64,000 nucleotides of DNA from PALSA-1006 sp963733265 (lineage in GTDB: Bacteria; Pseudomonadota; Gammaproteobacteria; Burkholderiales; Gallionellaceae). Position numbers and translations under genes: made by a program. Of this stretch, positions 1 through 8,892 are shown piece after piece; position 1 is the stretch's first letter, and each line of letters opens with the position of its first letter. The notes beneath the pieces were generated by a model, which was given only the letters and a program-made list of their open reading frames with translations, was not told the DNA's origin and did not search any database. The stretch spans positions 186,001-250,000 of the forward strand of contig CAVTCF010000003.1 in NCBI GenBank assembly GCA_963733265.1, read 5' to 3'.

Positions 1-272
1 GTGCGGGCACCACGAATTTTGATGTATTCCATTTAAGGCCGAGAGTCATAAAAACGACTGGACAATATACGCGAAAATTCGAGCTTCCCCAAATGACATT
101 TGGCAAACTATGGCGATTTGGCACCATTTGTTTATATTGAAACGGGCGGCTCCTTTGCCTTTTATGTATGACATTGAAGTCCCATTCAATATCCCATCCG
201 GCAAAAACACCATTGCGTTGGCAGCTTGCTTCAGATGTACGAAATGAATATCATTTTGCGAGCAATAATGAA

Positions 273-443
273 GTGGTGAGGAAGCCCAGCCTGTTGATTA
301 AAGCTTTTCCGCCCGAATTGCACCGCAAGCTTAAGGATGAAGCTGCGCATCATCATCGTTCCATGATACGCCAAGCTTTGGCTCTGCTGTAACAGGCGCT
401 ATCTTCCCGGAGAAATGCCGCAGAAGAATTTTTGGCGCATTAA
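273..443 (+). pseudogene. FitA-like ribbon-helix-helix antitoxin, interrupted by an in-frame stop
   Basis: Reading from a GTG at 273 or 276, the product contains PPELHRKLKDEAAHHHRSM, which resembles the DNA-binding ribbon-helix-helix of FitA/Arc-type antitoxins of VapBC-like modules. The frame hits TAA at 390-392 just after ALALL, but without any shift it continues after the stop as QALSSRRNAAEEFLAH and ends at a second TAA at 441-443. FitA-type proteins normally have Glu at that point (ALLEQAL), so a single GAA-to-TAA change explains the break. No PIN-domain toxin follows; the next gene starts at 498 and is unrelated. I infer a dead antitoxin relic. An upstream ATG at 168 gives a longer N-terminus that looks non-homologous. 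Confidence 0.6.
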
Positions 444-497
444 CTCATTAACTAAAGTCAGCACAAATCTCCTGAATGAGCCTGTAAAATCAGAACT

Positions 498-1382
498 ATG
501 TACCAACTCGATATTTTTGCAGATTCAGTACCTGTTCAGTGCGCCAACGATTTGATTGCTGCGCTGTTGAACTTTGATAGTGCGGCATCGCGGTTGGCGT
601 TGCGCAAGTTGGCAGCAGCAGACCCGCACCATGCCGGGTTGCGGGAATATAAGGTGCTGTGCGATTTTATTGATAGCAGAGCCAATAGTAGTGATGCCCC
701 TAACAGGCTCGGCACTCTTGCTGCCGTTGCCGCAGAAGAGCAATTGATCCGAGAGCAGATTGTTCCTGTGGCTGTGGTGATGGGCAAATCGGGGGATGAT
801 CTGGTTCGCAAGTATTGGGGCATTCTGGCTAAAGCATCCGAGGGGGCGGGTATCGGCCCCGAACACGGTGATTATTTTGCGGCTGAATTATATTTGCGCG
901 CGCAACAATTTTCTGATGTCGTGCGTGCTGCACAGAAGATACCGGGCGCAGAGATGCGCGCATCGGCGCAGCGCTGGCTAGGCTTGGGATTCTACGGTGA
1001 TGGTGAAATAGATCAGGCAAGACAGGCTGCGTTGCGCTACGCTTGGCTGGCGCCCCAACGGTTCGACTCCTTCGTTGATGAAACAGGTAATGTTGAACTG
1101 GCACGCGACTGGAGTGACTTTCAGGCTGACCTGGGGGACCTTGATGCAACATGGTTTCCCGCATGGTCTGCACACGAGAAGGAATACGGTATTTCCATGC
1201 GGAATAATTTGCCAACCAGCGACGGTGGTATGGCATATCGCTTGGTTACGAGTTTAGCTATACGCGAGCGCAGCGGTCTTGGTCCTGCCGTATATGAAGA
1301 TCGGGCGAGACTGAGACAATTGGACAAAAGCTTCTTCACTTTTTATATGAAAAGTCGCTCCGACCTATCCCAAAAGACATAG
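498..1382 (+). CDS. Uncharacterised 294-residue protein
   Basis: I do not recognise a named family. The product is soluble, without a signal peptide or membrane span. It is Ala-, Leu- and Arg-rich and largely helical. Residues about 15-60 and 150-200 have the rhythm of TPR-like helix pairs (for example RASAQRWLGLGFYGDGEIDQ), so a helical-repeat scaffold is possible but not proven. The C-terminal third is rich in aromatic and charged residues. The start at 498 follows a stretch without a strong ribosome binding site. It lies between a degraded antitoxin and yajR, is transcribed with yajR, and 92 bases separate the two. The coding frame is long with normal codon use for its neighbours, so it is a real gene; function unknown. 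Confidence 0.75.
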   Translation: MYQLDIFADSVPVQCANDLIAALLNFDSAASRLALRKLAAADPHHAGLREYKVLCDFIDSRANSSDAPNRLGTLAAVAAEEQLIREQIVPVAVVMGKSGDDLVRKYWGILAKASEGAGIGPEHGDYFAAELYLRAQQFSDVVRAAQKIPGAEMRASAQRWLGLGFYGDGEIDQARQAALRYAWLAPQRFDSFVDETGNVELARDWSDFQADLGDLDATWFPAWSAHEKEYGISMRNNLPTSDGGMAYRLVTSLAIRERSGLGPAVYEDRARLRQLDKSFFTFYMKSRSDLSQKT

Positions 1383-1474
1383 TTCCATGTTGTCCCATTC
1401 TTTAGCACATTGCTGTCAGGTAGCTGGCTGACCTGTTAAGATACGCACCTTCCAAATTTTCAATTGAATGCTCT

Positions 1475-2851
1475 ATGCCGGCTGAATCTTCCGCTATGAC
1501 CCCCCTTGAACGCCGAGCCAGTATTGGCTTGGCTGGTGTTTACGGCCTGCGCATGCTGGGCTTGTTTATTATTCTGCCGATTTTTGCCTTGTTTGCGGAG
1601 ACGCTGCCGGGTGGCAAGAACCATTTCCTGATTGGGATAGCACTTGGCGCGTACGGATTGACCCAGGCAATATTTCAGATTCCGGCAGGTTGGTTGTCAG
1701 ATCGTTACGGGCGTAAGCCGGTGATTGTGATCGGCCTTTTGCTCTTTGCCGCAGGAAGTTTTATAGCGGCTTCGGCAGATGATATTTATTGGATCATCGC
1801 CGGGCGTGTGATACAGGGTGCCGGTGCAATCAATGCGGCGGTGATGGCGCTGACGGCCGATCTTACGCGCGAAGAGCATCGCACCAAAGCGATGGCAATG
1901 ATCGGTATTACCATAGGCATTACGTTTTCGGTCTCGATGGTGTTGTCACCATTGCTCTACCATTATATTGGCATGTCCGGTATTTTCGAACTGATTGGCG
2001 CGCTGGCTTTTGTTTGCATCGCAGTCGTGCTGTGGTTGATTCCGAAGCCGGCAATTACGCGCTTCCACTCTGATACCGAGGCCAATACGAGTAAGCTTGC
2101 CGAGGTGCTGCGCAATAAAGATTTATTGCGCATGGATTTCGGCGTATTCACGTTGCATGCGATATTGATGTCAGTATTTATGCAAGTGCCCTTCATTCTG
2201 CGCGCAGACGGGCTGGATGCACCGCACCAGTGGCAGGTATATTTGCCGGTAATGTTTATCGCCTTTATTTTTATGGTGCCGCCAATAATTATCGCGGAAA
2301 AAAAGGCAAAATTGAAACAGGTATTCATGCTCGCGATAGCAATTGCTGCACTGGCGCAACTGGCGCTAATTTTTTTGCAAGGAAGTGTGTGGGGCGTGGC
2401 GATATCATTGCTGTTTTTCTTTATTTCCTTTAATGTTTTGGAAGCGACCCAACCTTCTATCGTCAGCAAGATCGCACCACTGTCTGCCAAAGGTACTGCG
2501 ATGGGCGTATTCAGCAGTGTGCAATTTCTGGGGGCATTTTTTGGCTCCGCAATGGGTGGGCTATTAATGCAGATTTACGGCGGCAATGCCGTGTTTGTCT
2601 TTGCCGTGTGTATGCTTTTGCTGTGGCTGCTAGTGGCTTCCGGGATGAGGCCACCGTTGCCGTTGAAGACGATGATGTACCATTTGCCCGTGTTGAATGA
2701 AGAAGTTGCGCGCAAGGTTCAGCAGTCTCTGGCACAATTGCGCGGTGTAAGCGAGGTGCTGGTCGTGGCAAAAGAACAAATCGCCTGCATCAAGGTAGAG
2801 TCGAGCGGATTTGACGAGGAAGCTGTTAAGAATTTAGTGAAAGGGATATGA
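1475..2851 (+). CDS. yajR: MFS transporter of the YajR type
   Basis: A 458-residue inner-membrane exporter of the major facilitator superfamily. About twelve hydrophobic spans cover residues 18-390, and the family motif A is visible as GWLSDRYGRKPV (about residues 72-83). The last 65 residues after the final span form a soluble tail (LRGVSEVLVVAKEQIACIKV) with the beta-alpha-beta pattern of the ferredoxin-like YAM domain, which separates YajR from ordinary drug exporters. Overall length matches E. coli YajR. An internal ATG at residue 8 is an alternative start. The gene ends one base before the ssb start and is probably co-transcribed with it, an arrangement I recall from other betaproteobacteria. 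The substrate is not deducible. Confidence 0.85.
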   Translation: MPAESSAMTPLERRASIGLAGVYGLRMLGLFIILPIFALFAETLPGGKNHFLIGIALGAYGLTQAIFQIPAGWLSDRYGRKPVIVIGLLLFAAGSFIAASADDIYWIIAGRVIQGAGAINAAVMALTADLTREEHRTKAMAMIGITIGITFSVSMVLSPLLYHYIGMSGIFELIGALAFVCIAVVLWLIPKPAITRFHSDTEANTSKLAEVLRNKDLLRMDFGVFTLHAILMSVFMQVPFILRADGLDAPHQWQVYLPVMFIAFIFMVPPIIIAEKKAKLKQVFMLAIAIAALAQLALIFLQGSVWGVAISLLFFFISFNVLEATQPSIVSKIAPLSAKGTAMGVFSSVQFLGAFFGSAMGGLLMQIYGGNAVFVFAVCMLLLWLLVASGMRPPLPLKTMMYHLPVLNEEVARKVQQSLAQLRGVSEVLVVAKEQIACIKVESSGFDEEAVKNLVKGI

Positions 2852-2852
2852 C

Positions 2853-3326
2853 ATGTCGGTTAACAAAGTAATATTGGTTGGGCGTTTGGGGAAAGACCCC
2901 GAGACCCGTTACATGACCAACGGCGAGGCCGTAACTAATGCCACCTTGGCAACTTCCGAAAATTGGAAAGACAAGAGTGGTGAAAAGCAGGAAAAGACCG
3001 AATGGCACAACCTTGTGTTTTATCGTCGCCTGGCAGAGGTTGCCGGAGAGTATCTGAAAAAAGGTGCGCAGATTTATGTCGAGGGCAAGATTCAAACGCG
3101 CAAGTACCAGACAAAAGAAGGGCAAGAACGTTACACAACCGAAATCATTGTTAATGAGATGCAGATGCTGGGCAGCAAGTCGGGCGGTGCCGGCAGCTTT
3201 GAAGTAGTAGAAAATCAAACTTCTTCAGTTGCTCCAGCGCGTAGCGCGCCAGCAGCCAAACCGGCTGCGGCAGTACCTGCGGCTAAAGGCAATTTTGATA
3301 ACTTCGACGACGATATACCATTCTAG
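2853..3326 (+). CDS. ssb: Single-stranded DNA-binding protein
   Basis: 157 residues. The N-terminal OB-fold (residues 1 to about 108) begins with the typical MSVNKVILVGRLGKDPETRY and includes WHNLVFYRRLAE and YVEGKIQTRKYQ. A Gly/Pro/Ala-rich linker follows, ending in the acidic tip DDDIPF that binds partner proteins such as RecO, RecQ, PriA and exonuclease I. Length and layout are those of a chromosomal SSB acting as a homotetramer in replication and repair. It starts one base after yajR ends and is followed by a strong intrinsic terminator, so it is the last gene of its transcription unit and probably marks the undisturbed chromosome just left of the recombinase island. Confidence 0.97.
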   Translation: MSVNKVILVGRLGKDPETRYMTNGEAVTNATLATSENWKDKSGEKQEKTEWHNLVFYRRLAEVAGEYLKKGAQIYVEGKIQTRKYQTKEGQERYTTEIIVNEMQMLGSKSGGAGSFEVVENQTSSVAPARSAPAAKPAAAVPAAKGNFDNFDDDIPF

Positions 3327-3356
3327 AGTATACCTCTCGTATTGATGTAAACTAAA

Positions 3357-3387
3357 CCCTCCATGTCTTTTGATATGGAGGGTTTTT
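3357..3387 (+). terminator. Intrinsic terminator after ssb
   Basis: An 8-bp perfect stem (CCCTCCAT at 3357-3364 with ATGGAGGG at 3375-3382), a 10-nt loop and five T residues form a rho-independent terminator 30 bases after the ssb stop. Confidence 0.9.
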
Positions 3388-3456
3388 ATTTGTTTACATA
3401 GTTTTAATTGTTTGCTACTCTTTCGGCATAGTGCATACCTTGAGAGAGTGTAAATA

Positions 3457-4749
3457 ATGCATCTTCGTTATCGGCTTAAATTGATCGTAATGTTTTCAGG
3501 CGAGTGTCTGCCTGTTCTCCTTGGTCTGGATGGCTTGCCCATGTTTGAGCCAACGGTCTTTTCATTGTCAGAGGTGCGCTCAAGAAACAGGGCATCCAAC
3601 ACGATCGACAGTTATCTAAGGTCGGTGATGGTGTTTCTACTGTTCCTTGATCTGAGGAAGATCAACCTGGAAGATCGCTTGGATGAAGGGCAATTACTTT
3701 CTCTTGGGGAAATTGAGGAGTTGGTTGGGATATGTCGGCTGCCTCTGGAAAAGATATATTCCATGCTGGACGAAGCTCCGAGCTTGTCTCCGCAATCTGC
3801 TTCATCAGTTGTTTCGTTGGAAAAATTAAGGATGAAATCGGCAGGGCCTCCTGAGGTTGAAATTAATCCTAGTTCGGCAGCAACAAGGCTAAGGAATATC
3901 CGTGATTATCTGAGATGGCTTGCTATTGGGCGCATGTCCAAACATGGCATTGATGCATCGCTCAGGATTACATTGGAATCTTCAACTCAATACACATCGC
4001 ATGCTATTGATGCTCGTCTTCCATCAGCCAGCTATAAATCAGGTGAGCTTGACCAGCGCGAGGGATTGGAGCCGGAAGTCGTTGAGCGAATCCTGAAAGT
4101 CATCGATCCGCACTCGTCAGATAATCCATGGACGGATGAGCATTCACGATATCGAAACGCACTCATTATTGAATGGCTGCTTTGTCTCGGGTTGCGGCGT
4201 GGTGAACTGCTTAATGTCCGTATCGGAGACGTTAAATTTCGGGATAGCACGGTAACGGTGGTCCGTCGGGCTGACAACCCTGATGACCCTAGAAAAAACC
4301 AGCCTAAGGTCAAAACGAAGGGAAGAGAAATTCCAATATCTTCCAGTCTGCTAGATAAGACCAACGCTTACATCATGAATCATCGTTCAGTGATTCGCGG
4401 TGCCAGGAAACATGATTGCCTATTTGTTGCCTCGGGTACTGGTGCCCATTTGTCGATTCCTTCACTGAACAAGATATTTAATGTCCTTCGTCAAAAATGC
4501 CCAGATATCCCGGGTCATGTTTTTCCGCATATCTTCCGCCATACATGGAACGACCGGTTCTCTGAAGAGATGGATGCCAATAAAGTTGGAGAAGATGCCG
4601 AAAAGAAAGCGCGATCATATTTGATGGGGTGGTCTGAGACATCGGGGACAGCGGCCACTTATACACGTCGCCATATTCGTAAGAAGGCTCAGGAGGTTTC
4701 ACTTCAGTTGCAGAAAAATATTCTGGAAAGGGTGAGTGACGATGAGTAA
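3457..4749 (+). CDS. Tyrosine recombinase, first of trio (GmtY/TnpA-like)
   Basis: A 430-residue site-specific recombinase. An N-terminal SAM-like core-binding domain spans about residues 30-190. The catalytic domain carries GLRRGEL (Arg247/248), HIFRH (His358, Arg361, His362) and the nucleophile Tyr402 in TYTRRH; this is a complete R-H-R-H/W-Y set. The enzyme should cleave and rejoin DNA through a phosphotyrosine bond and drive integration or excision of the island. Its stop overlaps the next gene by 14 bases, implying translational coupling. It is the gene nearest the presumed left junction, as expected for the integrase of an element. A single-gene phage integrase is less likely because of the tandem partners. 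Confidence 0.85.
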   Translation: MHLRYRLKLIVMFSGECLPVLLGLDGLPMFEPTVFSLSEVRSRNRASNTIDSYLRSVMVFLLFLDLRKINLEDRLDEGQLLSLGEIEELVGICRLPLEKIYSMLDEAPSLSPQSASSVVSLEKLRMKSAGPPEVEINPSSAATRLRNIRDYLRWLAIGRMSKHGIDASLRITLESSTQYTSHAIDARLPSASYKSGELDQREGLEPEVVERILKVIDPHSSDNPWTDEHSRYRNALIIEWLLCLGLRRGELLNVRIGDVKFRDSTVTVVRRADNPDDPRKNQPKVKTKGREIPISSSLLDKTNAYIMNHRSVIRGARKHDCLFVASGTGAHLSIPSLNKIFNVLRQKCPDIPGHVFPHIFRHTWNDRFSEEMDANKVGEDAEKKARSYLMGWSETSGTAATYTRRHIRKKAQEVSLQLQKNILERVSDDE

Positions 4750-6151
4750 TTTGCAGCCAATAACTCCATTGCGCAATACGCCACTAGATTTGCCTAGTGA
4801 AGTTAAGACGCTTAATGGTGCGCGGTTTGATCCTCGACTAGATAGATGGGCTTATCGGGATAGCACGAGAAATATAAGTCTGAATTTCTCGGAGTGGAAT
4901 GCTGCACCTGCATTAATCGATTCCGTAAAGAAGGTGCTGATTTGGTACGCCAAGAATAAGTCTCCTGATCACCTTAAGAATATGTTTGAGCGCTTTCAGC
5001 ACATGCTGAGAAGTATTGATTTATATGGTGGCAATGCTGTGCAAATTAGTTGTAATGACATAATAAATTACAGGGCGAAATTATCTAAAAATACTGCTTG
5101 GTATCTCGGCAATTTGGCCGGCTTCCTGCAAAAATGGCACGACCTAGGGGAGCCGGGCGTATCGGATGATGCAGTCGCGCTACTTAAACAGCTGCGCATC
5201 CAAGGGAATCAAAAAGGCGAGGCAGTGCTAATGATGGATGCCGAGAATGGGCCGTTCTCGGACATTGAAGTAGAAGCTATTCAGGCTTCACTCGGGCGTG
5301 CTTATGAAGAAAGCGATATTGGTTTAGAGGATTACCTTCTTGTCTGGCTATTTTTGGCACTCGGGCAACGTCCGATTCAATATGCCTCCTTGAAAGTATG
5401 TGATGTGGGAACTGAGGAGTCAAAGGACGGCGCAACTATATATACGCTGAGAGTGCCCAGGGCGAAGCAGCGTGGTCACTTGTCACGAGGAGATTTCAAG
5501 CAACGTGTCTTGATTCCACAAATCGGAGAGAAGCTTGTCCAGTACGCACTGGAAGTACAGGCAAATTTCATAGAAATGCTACCAAATCCAATTCAGGCTC
5601 CGCTGTTTCCAGCGAAGAGATCACGACAAAATGAACCGATAGGATTTGAGTACCATCGTACGTCACAGACATTGTCAGATGCTTTGGAGGCAGCGCTGCT
5701 AAGTCTGAAGGTCGTATCAGAACGTACAGGAGAACCGCTGCATATAACAGCTACTCGATTCCGCCGTACGCTGGGAACTCGCGCAGCGATGGAAGGCCAC
5801 GGTGAGTTGGTAATCGCAGAGCTTCTTGACCATACAGACACACAGAATGTCGGTGTTTATGTACAAGCCACGCCAGAAATAGTTGAGCGTATCGATAGAG
5901 CGATGGCCATGCACCTAGCTCCGCTGGCTCAAGCTTTTGCGGGTGTCATTATTGCCGATGAGTCCGAAGCGACTCGCAAGGGCGATCCAACAAGTCGTAT
6001 ATGTGATCCGCGAATTGACCCATCCATGAAGCCGATGGGCAACTGCGGCAAGTATGGTTTCTGTGGCTCCTTAGCCCCCATTTCTTGTTACACCTGCCGG
6101 AGCTTCCAGCCTTGGTTATGGTCTGCGTTGGTGGCCGGCAAAAGGGGCTGA
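4736..6151 (+). CDS. Second tyrosine recombinase-like protein of the trio, possibly truncated at the C-terminus
   Basis: 471 residues. An N-terminal helical domain precedes a catalytic-type region with LGQRPIQY, TATRFRRTLGTR and LLDHTDTQNVGVYVQATPE, which correspond to the Arg, HxxR-like and Tyr boxes of tyrosine recombinases (the box II His is replaced). The C-terminus has a cysteine-rich motif, CGKYGFCGSLAPISCYTC, typical of Tn554 TnpB-like and related trio recombinases and probably zinc-binding. In the homologues I recall, the segment after SFQPW continues for several dozen residues. Here it changes to WSALVAGKRG and stops, so the end may be damaged. The gene overlaps the first recombinase and is 4 bases from the third. 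Confidence 0.75.
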   Translation: MTMSNLQPITPLRNTPLDLPSEVKTLNGARFDPRLDRWAYRDSTRNISLNFSEWNAAPALIDSVKKVLIWYAKNKSPDHLKNMFERFQHMLRSIDLYGGNAVQISCNDIINYRAKLSKNTAWYLGNLAGFLQKWHDLGEPGVSDDAVALLKQLRIQGNQKGEAVLMMDAENGPFSDIEVEAIQASLGRAYEESDIGLEDYLLVWLFLALGQRPIQYASLKVCDVGTEESKDGATIYTLRVPRAKQRGHLSRGDFKQRVLIPQIGEKLVQYALEVQANFIEMLPNPIQAPLFPAKRSRQNEPIGFEYHRTSQTLSDALEAALLSLKVVSERTGEPLHITATRFRRTLGTRAAMEGHGELVIAELLDHTDTQNVGVYVQATPEIVERIDRAMAMHLAPLAQAFAGVIIADESEATRKGDPTSRICDPRIDPSMKPMGNCGKYGFCGSLAPISCYTCRSFQPWLWSALVAGKRG

Positions 6152-6155
6152 CCCA

Positions 6156-7382
6156 ATGATTAAATGGGTTGTTCCTTCGATGGCGAGTGTTGTTCAAGAA
6201 GCTATCGTAAAAATTCGCAAGGTAACTGATGAGGCTCGTCGTATTGCAATTTGGTACGAGAACCATCCGGGACAAATATATTTAGCTGAAAATATTGAAT
6301 ATCTGCGCAAGCAAGAGTGGCTGTCTATGCAGGAGTTGGCAGATATTATTGGCGTAAATTCGAGTGATGGTGCAAATGCTTGGCGTAAGTCTAATCACCT
6401 TGAGTTAGTGAAAAGAGCTGGCAAGGGTTTCGTAAAATTTTCTGATGTCGAAAGAGCGGCTATCGGAATGTTACCGAGAGACTTTCCGATGATGGATAAA
6501 GAGACTGACTGTAAATACAGTGACTCATTATTCGTTGTTCGCGTCAATGAGATTGGCTCTCAGCGAGCTACTTACAAATGCATGATTGAGCCAATAAGCA
6601 TAAATCAGATCAACACTGGTCTTGGTGGTCGAGCAGAGCATGGATTTTCTTCCATATTTTCCAGATTCGGATTTATTGAGCCTGATGGCCAGTCTATTAA
6701 CGTAAGCACCCATCAATTTCGTCATTACCTTAACACGCTTGCCCAAGCGGGTGGTCTAAGTCAGCTCGACATCGCCAAATGGTCGGGGCGAAAAGATATT
6801 CGGCAGAACGCTGTATACGATCACGTCACTCCCGGTCAAATGGTGCAGAAGATCCGCGATGCGATTGGTGATGACAGCACTATGTTCGGTCCACTGGCTG
6901 AACTAGCAAAAAAGACACTTATCCCGAGAGACGAATTCGCGCGCTTGGTCGTGCCGACTGCGCATACCACTGAGCTGGGTTATTGCATTCACGACTACAC
7001 CATGTCGCCATGCCAACAGCATCGGGATTGTATTCATTGCACCGACTTAATTTGCGTAAAGGGTGATGAAGTGAAAGAGCGACGGTTGCGTCAGCAACTT
7101 GAGGAAACGCGAGATTTGTTGCGGCGCGCAGAAGAAGCTACTAAAGATGGATATTATGGTAGTGATCGCTGGTTGGAACACCACACGTCAACAGTGGAGC
7201 GATTGTCACAGCTTTGTTCCATCATAGATGATCCTAAAGTGCCAATAGGCGCAGTGATTCAATTGTCGCCGCCGAAAGCAACAGCGCAGCAAGTTACCAT
7301 GCAACGCGGGTTAGCATCGGTAGGTCGAAAGAGCCATGCCTTAGTCTCTCAGTCGATTACAACGACCGAAATGGGAGAATAA
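6156..7382 (+). CDS. Third recombinase-like protein of the trio, possibly lacking its normal N-terminus
   Basis: 408 residues. Residues about 20-100 look like a helical DNA-binding region (RIAIWYENHPGQIYLAENIE, then a helix-turn-helix-like stretch). A catalytic-like segment reads STHQFRHYLNTLAQAGGLS, then IAKWSGRKD and NAVYDHVTP, matching the HxxRH, W/GR and Tyr boxes of tyrosine recombinases. A Cys/His cluster follows (YCIHDYTMSPCQQHRDCIHC), probably zinc-binding, and a C-terminal coiled coil (about 310-360). The opening resembles the middle of longer trio integrases (GmtZ-like), and the frame differs from the preceding gene, so an internal deletion that fused two genes is possible. The last stop is directly followed by the small fourth gene. 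Confidence 0.65.
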   Translation: MIKWVVPSMASVVQEAIVKIRKVTDEARRIAIWYENHPGQIYLAENIEYLRKQEWLSMQELADIIGVNSSDGANAWRKSNHLELVKRAGKGFVKFSDVERAAIGMLPRDFPMMDKETDCKYSDSLFVVRVNEIGSQRATYKCMIEPISINQINTGLGGRAEHGFSSIFSRFGFIEPDGQSINVSTHQFRHYLNTLAQAGGLSQLDIAKWSGRKDIRQNAVYDHVTPGQMVQKIRDAIGDDSTMFGPLAELAKKTLIPRDEFARLVVPTAHTTELGYCIHDYTMSPCQQHRDCIHCTDLICVKGDEVKERRLRQQLEETRDLLRRAEEATKDGYYGSDRWLEHHTSTVERLSQLCSIIDDPKVPIGAVIQLSPPKATAQQVTMQRGLASVGRKSHALVSQSITTTEMGE

Positions 7383-7383
7383 C

Positions 7384-7809
7384 ATGGTACAGAAAAGAGC
7401 AAAGAACCTTGATGATGCAGGCATAAAGCAAATCGTTGAAATTCTCGATGGATGGTCAGGGAAACTAACATGGGATATGTTGATAGATGCCATCGAGTTG
7501 CGGATGCACAATCGATATACTCGCCAGACACTCCATAAACACGAACGTATTTACAATGCGTTTGAGCTTCGTAAGGAAGGGATTACTGAAGGTGACGGAG
7601 AAATACGAACTGTTCGTTCCCTTGAATTGCAAAAATCATTGGAGCGTATAGCAAGGTTGGAAGTTGAGAACAAGCGCCTAGAGTCGGAGAACGAGAAGCT
7701 ATTAGAACAATTTGCTCGCTGGGCATATAACGCACATACGAGAGGGCTAGATAGCAACTTTTTAAATCAGACGCTTCCCTCGGTAAACCGTGGTCAGGCG
7801 AAGAAGTGA
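7384..7809 (+). CDS. Small HTH/coiled-coil accessory protein of the recombinase module (GmtX/TnpC-like)
   Basis: 141 residues. The N-terminal half contains KLTWDMLIDAIELR and a following RYTRQTLHKHERI helix, the pattern of a helix-turn-helix that recognises DNA. Residues about 80-115 form a leucine-rich coiled coil (RLEVENKRLESENEKLLEQF). The position as last gene in a recombinase operon, the size and the HTH-plus-coiled-coil plan match GmtX and Tn554 TnpC, which assist or orient the recombinases. The start lies one base after the stop of the third recombinase, so expression is coupled. The family assignment is by analogy; no catalytic residues are expected. Confidence 0.65.
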   Translation: MVQKRAKNLDDAGIKQIVEILDGWSGKLTWDMLIDAIELRMHNRYTRQTLHKHERIYNAFELRKEGITEGDGEIRTVRSLELQKSLERIARLEVENKRLESENEKLLEQFARWAYNAHTRGLDSNFLNQTLPSVNRGQAKK

Positions 7810-8056
7810 TTGCCATGCTGGGATGTTCTACAGGCCTACTTAAAGCTATTTTGTTGGCGGCAAGCTACAATCCGAATAACAATGTATGAAACTGGGTTTC
7901 GATAAAACTATCCGCCGGATATGCAACTGCTGGCAACAGGGACGGTATTGACGCAGGCAGTGATGATAGTGGACGAGTTGGCTGTTTAACTAAATCAGCA
8001 TATCTCTTCCTTGTGATATCTAAGGTTGGATATTTTCACAGGTAGGAGTCTTCTAA

Positions 8057-8605
8057 ATGAATGATGAGCAGGAAGAGATTTTCTATTTATCTTTGACCTC
8101 AGCTACTGTGGAATATGCCAAGCTGCATGGGGCCCAATATGATCAAGAAAACGGGTGGCATGTCGTAGGCAGTGTTCCTTTTGAACTCGAAGAGTTCGTA
8201 GTTCGTTTGCCTCGAAAGAGGGAGCACAACATTATTGTTTATTGTCCCCTATGCGGTGGGCAGATGAGGCTTGTAGATAAAGGGCCTAGGAATATATTTT
8301 GGGGCTGTATGCGATTCCCAAAATGTAAAGGTGCAAGGAATGTGGAGGAAACGGAGGACTATGGTGAAGCAAAACCAGTAGCGGAATTTTCCAAACAGAG
8401 TCCAGTGAACAAAAACAATGGGGCTGATGCTGAACTCACTGGGCTCGCCGGGTTGGCTTTAAAAAAACTGGGCAGTCCTAAAAGCGTCGAAAGATGGTTT
8501 GCTACTCCCAAAGCCGCTTTGAGTGGAAAGAGGCCAGTAGATGTGATGAAGTCTTCGGAGGGGCGTGAAGTGCTAATTGATATGCTGAACAAAATTAATG
8601 AGTAA
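8057..8605 (+). CDS. Topoisomerase-type zinc-finger protein with C-terminal MbcA/ParS/Xre-like (DUF2384) domain
   Basis: 182 residues in three parts. Residues 1-50 (YLSLTSATVEYAKLHGAQYD) resemble a small DUF5710-like module. Residues 60-95 are a topoisomerase-type C4 zinc finger with Cys63, Cys66, Cys84 and Cys90 (CPLCGGQM, then FWGCMRFPKCKGAR), which binds single-stranded DNA in topoisomerase I. Residues about 130-182 (WFATPKAALSGKRPVDVMKS, then EGREVLIDML) match the toxin-binding domain of Xre/MbcA/ParS antitoxins, which neutralise RES toxins. No RES toxin lies beside it. A good ribosome site (GGTAGGAG) precedes the ATG. Domain calls are by motif; the combination is unusual. It could be an orphan antitoxin-like regulator in the island cargo. 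Confidence 0.65.
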   Translation: MNDEQEEIFYLSLTSATVEYAKLHGAQYDQENGWHVVGSVPFELEEFVVRLPRKREHNIIVYCPLCGGQMRLVDKGPRNIFWGCMRFPKCKGARNVEETEDYGEAKPVAEFSKQSPVNKNNGADAELTGLAGLALKKLGSPKSVERWFATPKAALSGKRPVDVMKSSEGREVLIDMLNKINE

Positions 8606-8892
8606 GATTTCCTGTAGTCTATCTGACCACCGGCAACTCATCCCAATCGGTCGTATAGTTAGGAGATATACTCCCCCGCCGCATCGTCCATTGGGGGCTG
8701 CCCCCAGCCGCTGCAATCGTCACGCTCCCTTTAAAACTGTCGGTTGACGGCTTTTCGGCCTTTGCTGTCATTGAAGTTGTACCTGACGAATGGCAGGTGT
8801 CATGCAGCTTGCTGACATTGACTGGAGCCTAGGGATGAGTGACCGCATTTTTGGCAACAAGTCCTTCAGGGAGTCGACACGGTGGCAGGGCG
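8606..8892. other. Non-coding gap between convergent cargo genes
   Basis: 287 bases between the plus-strand zinc-finger gene and the minus-strand kinase. I see no convincing gene, terminator or repeat here; short open frames have no ribosome site or recognisable sequence. It may be decayed sequence. Confidence 0.4.
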
